From assembly GCA_965178125.1 (NCBI GenBank), contig OZ237751.1, forward strand, positions 868,001-932,000: a stretch of 64,000 nucleotides of DNA, given 5' to 3'. A program made the position numbers and the translations under genes. This stretch comes from Bilabrum cf. latius (taxonomy: Eukaryota; Bigyra: Bicosoecida; Bigyra; Bicosoecida). Shown here piece by piece: positions 57,101 through 64,000 of the stretch (position 1 is the stretch's first letter; every line of letters begins with the position of its first letter). The notes beneath the pieces were generated by a model. The model worked only from the letters and a program-made list of their open reading frames with translations, searched no databases and was not told where the DNA came from.

Positions 57101-60100
57101 GCTCTGCTTTGCGTACAACCGATCAACTCTCGGGAGACCTATTGGCTGCCTCTCCTTCAGCCCCGGATGTGCGTCTGCCCTCTTATAGGGCAGATCTGCC
57201 GGGGCCTCGGGGGTTGACGCCGTAGGCTCTATTCAACGAGGGCTCGCCGGTGGGAAACAGGCAGAGGTATCTGATGGGGATGACGACGAGGGGGCAGCAG
57301 ACTCTGCGGCTGGTGAGAGCCGAGCACATCGTGGTGTAGACTCTGCGGCTGGTGAGTGCAGCGCCATCTTGGGTTTACTTGGGAGGACGTGGTCTTGATG
57401 GCACCAGCGTGCGCCTGCTGCGGACCGCCGTGCTGTGGATGTCAGCCTGGCGAGCCCTTGGCGGGTCGCTTTGCGTCATCTAGTAGATCGACTTGGGCTT
57501 GATTGGTCTTCAGAACGCCAGTGTGCGCCTGCCATAGACTGTCTAGGGTACCCACGGAGTGCGGGCGCCCGGCGGGCCTGACGTGTCGGGCACACGCAGT
57601 AAAGCTGGAGGACGCGCAAACCGGAGTGATAGAGGAGGCCACACTCACGACGGGGCTGGTGGCCGCCGCGCTCGAGGCCTCCGTAGCAGCAGTGTTATAC
57701 CGTTGAGCGCTGAGGTTGTAGCTGGATCAAGCAGGAGAGCGTGACCTACACCCGTGAGCCAGATTCCGCTGCTGAACGTGCCAAGGCGACGCTGGCTGCC
57801 AGACGTGGGGCCAGCCGCATCGCCGCGACACAAGTACTTGGCCGGGGCGGGGCCTCAGGTAATGCTTCTTCGTCATCGTCTTCCAGCTCCGTTCCTAGAA
57901 GGGATATAGCCGACAGTAGGGGGAAAGATGGGCTTGGACCCACACTCCTACCGTCGAGCGGGTCCCACGCTGGGGTGGCTGTGCGGCACTTACGAGCCCC
58001 GCCCAGCTCTGCTTTGCGTACAACCGATCAACTCTCGGGAGACCTATTGGCTGCCTCTCCTTCAGCCCCGGGTGTGCGTCTGCCCTCTTATAGGGCAGAT
58101 CTGCCGAGGCCTCGGGGGTTGACGCCGTAGGCTCTATTCGACGAGGGCTCCCCGGTGGGAAACAGGCAGAGGTATCTGATGGGGATGACGACGAGGGGGC
58201 AGCAGACTCTGCGGCTGGTGAGTGCCGAGCACATCGTGGTGCAGACTCAGCGGCTAGTGAGAGCCGAGCACATCGTGGTGCAGGCCCGGCGGCTAGTGAG
58301 AGAAGCGCACATCGGGGTGCAGACTCTGCGGCTGGTGAGAGCCGAGCACATCGTAGTGCAGGCTCGGCGGCTGCTGTGAGCAGCGCGCCTCGCTGTAGAT
58401 GCCAGCTGCCTCTCCTCCCGCTCCGGATGTGCGTCTTGCCCTCTTTAGGGCAGCTCTGCCGAGGCGACTAGGGTTGACGCCGTAGGCTCTATTCAACGAG
58501 GGCTCGCCGGTGGGAAGCAGGCAGAGGTATCTGATGGGGATGACGACGAGGAGACTCTGCGGCTAAGGTGAGCAGAGCATATCGTGGTGCAGGCCCGGCG
58601 GCTGGTGAGAGCAGAGCACATCGTGGTGCAGACTATGAGGCTGGTGAGAGCAGAGCACATCGTGGTGCAGACTCTGCGGCTGCTGTGAGCAGAGCACATC
58701 GTAGTGCAGACTCAGCGGCTGGTGTGAGCAGAGCACATCGTGGTGCAGACTATGAGGCTGGTGAGAGCAGAGCACATCGTGGTGCAGACTCTGCGGCTGC
58801 TGTGAGCAGAGCACATCGTGGTGCGGACTCAGCGGCTGGTGTGAGCAGAGCACATCGTGGTGCAGACTCAGCGGCTGGTGTGAGCAGAGCATTTCGTAGT
58901 GCAGGCTCGGCGGCTGCTGTGAGCAGCGCGCCTCGCTGTAGATGCCAGCTGCCTCTCCTCCCGCTCCGGATGTGCGTCTTGCCCTCTTATAGGGCAGCTC
59001 TGCCGAGGCGACTAGGGTTGACGCCGTAGGCTCTATTCAACGAGGGCTCGCCGGTGGGAAACGGGCAGAGGTATCTGATGGTGATGACGACGAGGAGACT
59101 CTGCGGCTAAGGTGAGCAGAGCACATCGTGGTGCAGGCCCGGCGGCTGGTGAGAGCAGAGCACATCGTGGTGCAGACTCAGCGGCTGGTGTGAGCAGAGC
59201 ACATCGTGGTGCAGACTCTGCGGCTGCTGTGAGCAGAGCACATCGTGGTGCAGGCCCGGCGGCTGGTGAGAGCAGAGCACATCGTGGTGCAGACTCTGCG
59301 GCTGGTGAGAGCCGAGCACATCGTGGTGCAGACTATGAGGCTGGTGAGAGCAGAGCACATCGTGGTGCAGACTCTGAGGCTGGAGGGATCAGAGTGCATT
59401 ATGGGTATACTTGCTCTTGCTGGGGCTTGATGGCGCATGTGCGCGCCTGCCAGTGGCCGCCTTGCTGTCAAAGTCAGCCAGGCGAGCCGGGGTGGGCTGC
59501 TTCGCGTCGGCTGCCACAGAGTTGGGCTTGCTTGGTCTCGATGGCGCTTGGGTGCGCCTGCCATACGCTGCAGTGCGGTTGATGTCAGCCTGGCGAGCCG
59601 GCGCGAGTGGCTTCGCGTCGTCCAGTAGGTAGACTGTTGATAGACTTCGGCCCCAACGGCACCACGATTGCGGAGGCGATCAAGAATCTTGACCGGATCC
59701 CTGCCCATATGGTGCTGCGCATGGAGCGCGGCAATCTCCAGGGCTCCACGCTCAGGTCAACCTTCTCCACGTGTCGAGATATATCGACGTGACGGGCTGC
59801 ATCTCCATCCCCCGACACATCCGGAACGACCAACACGGTGATGGTAGGCAGGGACAAGAGGCTGCACGACGTGGGCAACCGGAAGAAGCGTGCTCCCATC
59901 ATCTAGATGGAGCACCGCAATGGTCACAGACGGCGGGCCCAAGGCGGGCAAACCCGAAGAGATCCTTGCCCTCGAGGCTCCACTAGTGGGCATCGGCGGC
60001 ACGTGTCGCGGCAACGAGCTGCGGTCCCGGACCATGGATGACGCGAGTATGATGTACAAGGGCAAGTGCACATATATGGCCATGTTCTCTCTCTGGAAGA

Positions 60101-62840
60101 CAACAGCTGTAAGGGACACGCTGTAGGCAGTGCTCATCCCAATGGGCCAGACCGCACTGAAGCGACTGGACGAGGTGCATCAGCGAACCACGATCTGGGG
60201 GACATTGCAGTAGACTAGCCGGCTGCGGCGACGACCCTGCTGACTCCAAGACCTATCGGTTCGTGAATTCGGACGCCAAGACAACAAAGCGTTGGTAAGC
60301 AAGCTGGACGACAGCCATCAGGAGGATGATGGAGGCGTACTGCACGGGCACGAGCGAGATCACGGAGTCCTTCAGCACGCACTCTAGGCGAACAGGCAAC
60401 AGTTGCCGCCGTGGGTGTTATGTACAAGCACGCCGACTGGAAGTCGTTGGAGAATGCCGTGTACTGCATGAGCAAGGACCACTTGCCCAAGCTGGCTGTG
60501 GCGTTCAAGAAGGCAGTAGCGGAGCTCTAAGGAATGAGTCAGAATGGCGAGAGGACAACGGACGGGCGCCCCTCCCGTCCGAGTAGCATCAATGTGGTGT
60601 GGGGCTGCCGAGGCGGGCAGCCCTTGGGTGAGGCTGGTGCGGGCCAGCTCACCCCGTCCCCATCGCCGTCTTTCTCAGCAAATACCAACCGGCAGGTTGG
60701 ACAGAGATTAATTATGCCATCGTATTATAACAAATCGGGACCCGGTAAGACTTGGGATCAGGCCCGACTGATTCCGAGTCGTTCGGGTCCTGGTTTGTGC
60801 TCCCGAGGCACTTCCCTTGAGGCAAGTGCTCGAGTGGAGGCTGAGACGCAACACGCAGCGCCACAGATATAAAGATCTGGGCACTGGAGTTCTGTTGAAA
60901 GCCCGCCCACCCGTGAGCTCATGGAGGGTCTACGGCAGGACAGACTGGCTGCGGTGCAGGATGCTACCTGCTGATCCGGCCAACTGGTCCCTGCTTGACA
61001 TGTTTTATGTGTGATTGATATCAAACCTGCCGGCAGGGAGCTCACGTTCCCTGACGACGACCGGGACGTGGTGGTGTGGGGCTGCCGAGGCGGGCAGCCC
61101 TTGGGTGAGGCTGGTGCGGGCCAGCTCACCCCGTCCCCATCGCCGTCTTTCTCAGCAAATACCAACCGGCAGGTTGGACAGAGATTAATTATGCCATCGT
61201 ATTATAACAAATCGGGACCCGGTTTGCCATCAAGCAGCTCAGTGTCTGGACTCGCACTGGATGCGGCTATTCAAGCAGCAGTGAACATCGTGCTCGTATC
61301 AGATCGCAAGGCACCCGGCGAACCGCTGCTGTTGTAGACTCACGTTGCCTGCATGAATGCCCGGGCATTCGCTGCACGAGGTGTCGCCAGCCTGTTCGAG
61401 TTGGGCGAGCCACGCAAGGTACCCCACAGCGAGGTCTAGCAGATCTTGCTGGATGCATACAAAACGCACTTGATTGGGTCTGGTATGTATGGCTGCATCT
61501 CGCAGGGAGGACAATTGTAGAGTAGCGTGGTGGGCAACGCAGAATCAGTGAAGCGAATGGTTCATTCAGAGGCGTTTGAAAAAGCGACCAGCAGCTCCAA
61601 AGCATCATTCGTTTTGACGGAACTGATGGAGGAGCTAGCACATGCTCAAAGGGTACTAGGCTACAATGAGGCATACTTGATGAAGTAGTTTAACGCATGC
61701 TATTGGCAACAAATGTCAATGCACAGCATGTTTCGACGAGCTCTCGTGCGGTCAGTGTCTCTCTCAGAATAGCTGCCTGAACGGTTGCGAATTGGCCTGC
61801 AGCCTCTTGATTTTGCGAGGAGATTTGCTGAATCAGAGTGTCACTAGGCTGCCTTACTAGTTCTGAAAGACATAAGCCAGTCGTGCGGCAGCGAGTCTGC
61901 GTGGGAGCTTCGGTATGAGCTTGTCCTGGCTCACATGCGGTTAGAACAGTTCGATGCAGCTGCTGGGGTGCCTAGCTTTGTTGAGGAAGCGACGATGCCG
62001 CAGAATGCACGCGAACTGCTGTTCATGGTGAAATCGTGGTACTTGCACAGCCTGGCTACTCTATGCTCGGAGCGCGGCCGTCATTGTGCCGTCAGAAGCA
62101 ACTACGTTGACATCTACGAGAGAGGTATAGCAATGGCCGCAGGGTCCCCAGCCGAGGTACCTGTTCTAGTCAGTACCATGCAAGAGTTGTGTCGCGGACT
62201 ATTGCTTGCATACACTGGTTCGTACGGAGATGCAGCTTGGTATTTAGGCGCGGCTTTAGGATCCAATGTTTTGGGCGACTCTGAGCCCAATTTGCAAATG
62301 GATGCGCTGCACGCTAGAGCCGAGTGCTTGTTTCGGCTGGGCCTGCACAGCGATGCAATCCAAGCGTACCACGATACCGACCAGCGTGCTGTCTATCTGC
62401 ACGGATCGCAATCCCCCGAGCGAATTCGAGTTCGGCTCTGGCTGTCAGCGTGCCATCGAAGAATGGGTAACATTCTCGCGGTTGTCGCAGAAGTCCAGGA
62501 CTTCCGAAGTAAGGTCTCATCACGCATGATAGACGGGCGTTTGGACATTCTGGAGCTTCTTCGGGAAGAGTGGCTAGCGCAAGCAGCCTTGGGCGATTTC
62601 GAATAGGCGTACCTTGCGGTCGATCATGTACTCTGTGGGGTTCGAAAACTCTATGGCGAAGATAGCCGGGTGTTTGCCGTCGTATCACTGGATCGGTTTT
62701 TGTATGCGGGCAAGACAGACAGAGAGGATGACGCTGAGAAGTCGCTTGAAGCTGGATTGCCGTGGCTCACAATATGCATGGAAGACTTGGGACTATTGGA
62801 CAGCAGCGACCGCAAGCGGTAGTACTGGATTCCGGATTGA
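51130..62840 (+). CDS. CLU (clustered mitochondria) protein, split by a 6-kb insert
   Basis: Best model join(51130..54643,60779..61010,61037..62840), 1,849 residues, TGA 62838-62840. CLU proteins are cytosolic RNA-binding factors for mRNAs of mitochondrial proteins. Diagnostic CLU-domain text: VPVSDATLRYGSSDGGVTIH, DKLADHCKLAPLGQ and RIVLDTHRLLPPDLAWIL; family members have LVYGSxDGGKTVH and YLxDLxRxxPPD. GLRLRHIGMVART fits the region after it. The 3' part is helical and TPR-like (WYLHSLATLCSERGRH, HARAECLFRLGLHSDAI, AYLAVDHVLCGVRKLYGED). The first exon ends at donor GTAAGA 54644. Matching acceptors exist in two copies of a 159-bp duplication, and only the distal one (60778) gives a continuous frame. 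The second intron is 26 nt (61011-61036). TAGs include 51433, 51778, 51913, 53863, 61335, 61438, 61516 and 62605. ATG 51130 follows an in-frame TAA. Confidence 0.65.
54642..54800 (+). repeat. 159-bp duplication A, proximal copy
   Basis: Identical by eye to 60743-60901. It contains the CLU intron donor, a 34-nt candidate intron (54644-54677) and coding text QVLEWRLRRNTQRHRYKDLG. After this copy the frame runs to TGA 54935, so the proximal copy gives a truncated CLU. Confidence 0.85.
55480..58140 (+). repeat. Three tandem copies of a 0.9-1.06-kb unit
   Basis: Equivalent points at 55775, 56836 and 57741 (spacing 1,061 and 905 bp). Each copy carries an ORF of about 129 residues beginning MTYTR.PDSAAERAKATLAA with a Ser run. 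The upstream parts diverge (AANDVVAAVLEL-type text), while the MTYTR block is nearly identical. Confidence 0.85.
58195..59395 (+). repeat. 39-bp tandem arrays within a larger about 540-bp repeat
   Basis: The unit encodes a 13-residue block (SRAHRGADSAAGE) in one frame. Three arrays are separated by near-identical spacers (58432-58590 and 58972-59130). The hierarchical structure suggests repeated segmental duplication. Confidence 0.85.
59900..60227 (+). CDS. Possible tyrosine-recombinase-like fragment
   Basis: The frame from ATG 59920 reads MVTDGGPKAGKPEEILALEA, then LVGIGGTCRGNELRSRTMDD, which resembles the first-Arg region of tyrosine recombinases (a G-x-C-R-x-x-E-L pattern). It then reads through TAG at 60124 to VLIPMGQTALKRL. 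No convincing H-x-x-R/Tyr part was found, and neighbouring coding-like text sits in other frames. Could equally be unrelated. Confidence 0.2.
60594..60746 (+). repeat. 153-bp duplication B, first copy
   Basis: Identical by eye to 61071-61223. The second copy is CLU coding sequence (VWGCRGGQPLGEAGAGQL). The first copy runs straight into duplication A at 60743, giving the tandem order A-insert-B-A-X-B. Confidence 0.85.
60743..60901 (+). repeat. 159-bp duplication A, distal copy
   Basis: Same sequence as 54642-54800. Splicing to its acceptor (AG at 60777-60778) leads into CLU coding sequence that continues to the gene's end. Confidence 0.85.
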
Positions 62841-64000
62841 GCATAAGCAGTGCTAGTGAGTGATAGATAATCCACCGCGGCACGGCGTTGCACTTCTGTT
62901 ATATTGCCCGCATTATCCGGACATGAAGATGTGTGTTGCAGTGAGGTGGCGTGGCACCATGGCCTGTTCGCGTGTACGATCAATCCGGATTCCGGGTGAG
63001 CGACACACGATGGTGCAGATGGAGTGAGGGGCTCTGAACGGCAGGATCTTTGGTGCCAACGGAGTGGAGCAACGATTCAGAAAGGAGGCGTGGTAGGTCT
63101 TGTCCTCGCACTGCCGTCTGCTTGTTAGTGAGGCCAATGAGGCCTCTGAGATTGAGGCTGCATTTTAGGCGCAGAACCCGCTCGAGGTGCAGGGGCAGAG
63201 ACAGGGCGAAGCAGAGGAGTGCGCGGGGTGGACCAGAAGGACGAGGGCGGCGGAAGGGGGGAGGGGTGATGGCACATCCGGCGGGTAGAGGAGGGTGCGT
63301 GGAGGAGAGATAGCTTGCAAGGGAATCACGGTGGTTGGAGCTCGTGAGAGCGTCAAATTCAAGTATCAAATGTGTGGTCATCTAAAGTGGCAAACTAGAA
63401 CTGCTTCCGTAGCTTACTGGTGCGATAAATCGGGCACTCAGTACACCGCAGGACAAGCGAAATGACCGCGCTTCGTCCAGTCCAGCCTCCCAGGTTGTCA
63501 GCCCGTCTTTGGCCCATCAGGATGATAGATCACTCAGTGGATCGAACCAAGACTCGAGTACTTGCGGTCCTCTGCGTCACGCATGCACCGCGCGGCAGCC
63601 GCCAGCTCTGCATCACGCAGGCCGTCCAAAACAGGGCCCTGATCGCGACGAGCCCGTGCACCGCACTGCAAGCCTGCAGATCCGAGCAAACAACGTGCGA
63701 TGGAGACCGAGAGGACCGAAAGGCTGTGAGGGTGCATGCTAGCGTGATGCACGCCCTCACAACCCCTCGTGCTCCGTACCGAAGTCCAAGCCAAGTAGGC
63801 TAATTCGACTTGATGTAGTCTAGGCAGCTGCTGTACCGTCTCCCGCGCGATTCAGAGAGATGAGACAAGGTTGCAACAGACAGCCGCACCCGTCATGCCT
63901 TGCCGCATTGCCCTAGAAAGTTACATGACAGCAGTATGCACGTTACTCCCTACAGCGCCGCACCAACGACGCAAGCTGTCATTGTCATTGCGAGCAAACC
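62841..64000. other. Window end, no supported gene
   Basis: Short ORFs on both strands, none with recognisable protein character even when TAG is read as sense. No repeat or RNA gene noticed. Confidence 0.4.

Larger units (their letters stand above)
54801..60593 (+). other. Composite insert inside CLU, built of nested repeats
   Basis: 5.8 kb between duplication copies. It contains a possible short gene at 55184 (LQMTAMRHLISLQNAAITGA), three copies of an about 0.9-1.06-kb unit, 39-bp arrays and a right-hand protein-like stretch. No TIRs or LTRs recognised at its edges. Frames are frequently broken by TGA or TAA, so most of it is probably not coding as read. Confidence 0.5.

Noticed and set aside
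63462-63803. Plus-strand ORF near the window end
   Set aside because: Composition and antisense ORFs of similar length suggest chance; no protein motif.
1-64000. Treating each TAG-limited ORF as a separate gene or the whole locus as pseudogenes
   Set aside because: Frames are preserved across dozens of TAGs, domains continue through them, and TAA/TGA are absent; neutral decay would produce all three stops and frameshifts.

Overview
This window is GC-rich nuclear DNA from a unicellular eukaryote, probably a ciliated or flagellated protist or alga. Its genes are large and intron-poor and use GT-AG introns. Several match eukaryote-only families: a GDE1-type glycerophosphodiesterase, a TFIIIC90-like factor, a GT61-type glycosyltransferase, a NEK-like kinase, the vesicle tether p115/USO1, a radial-spoke/ropporin D/D-domain protein and CLU. 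I could not fix the species.

The main result is a variant genetic code. In almost every recognisable gene the frame runs on through many TAG triplets and ends only at TGA or TAA. TAG falls inside conserved domains (kinase subdomains V to VIa, the GT61 core motif, the reverse-transcriptase region) and repeatedly next to CAG runs, so I read UAG as glutamine. The ten genes whose end I can place stop at TGA (nine) or TAA (one), never at TAG. All CDS coordinates below assume UAG=Gln; under the standard code the same loci look like dozens of broken ORFs.

Layout. 1-7.4 kb, plus strand: 3' end of a GDE1-like gene, then a TFIIIC90-like gene. 7.7-35.8 kb, minus strand, tightly packed: GT61-like glycosyltransferase, NEK-like kinase, a protein built of three unrelated tandem-repeat arrays and interrupted by a 701-bp AT-rich TIR element, a PH-domain protein, and a very long p115/USO1 with a Q-rich tail. 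A 59-bp gap separates USO1 from a divergently transcribed 89-residue radial-spoke-like gene. 36.2-51.1 kb is repeat territory: decayed coding sequence, a 321-bp direct repeat pair, a 268-bp satellite, and a 9,045-bp non-LTR retrotransposon that uses the same UAG=Gln code and sits in an older repeat whose empty version is 2.9 kb away. 51.1-62.8 kb: a CLU gene split by a roughly 6-kb insertion/duplication that can be read as one long intron. 62.8-64 kb: nothing I can support.

USO1 (Golgi tethering), the type II glycosyltransferase (Golgi lumen) and the PH protein (membrane lipid binding) are all membrane-trafficking or secretory genes, but eukaryotic neighbours need not be co-functional and I make no operon claim.
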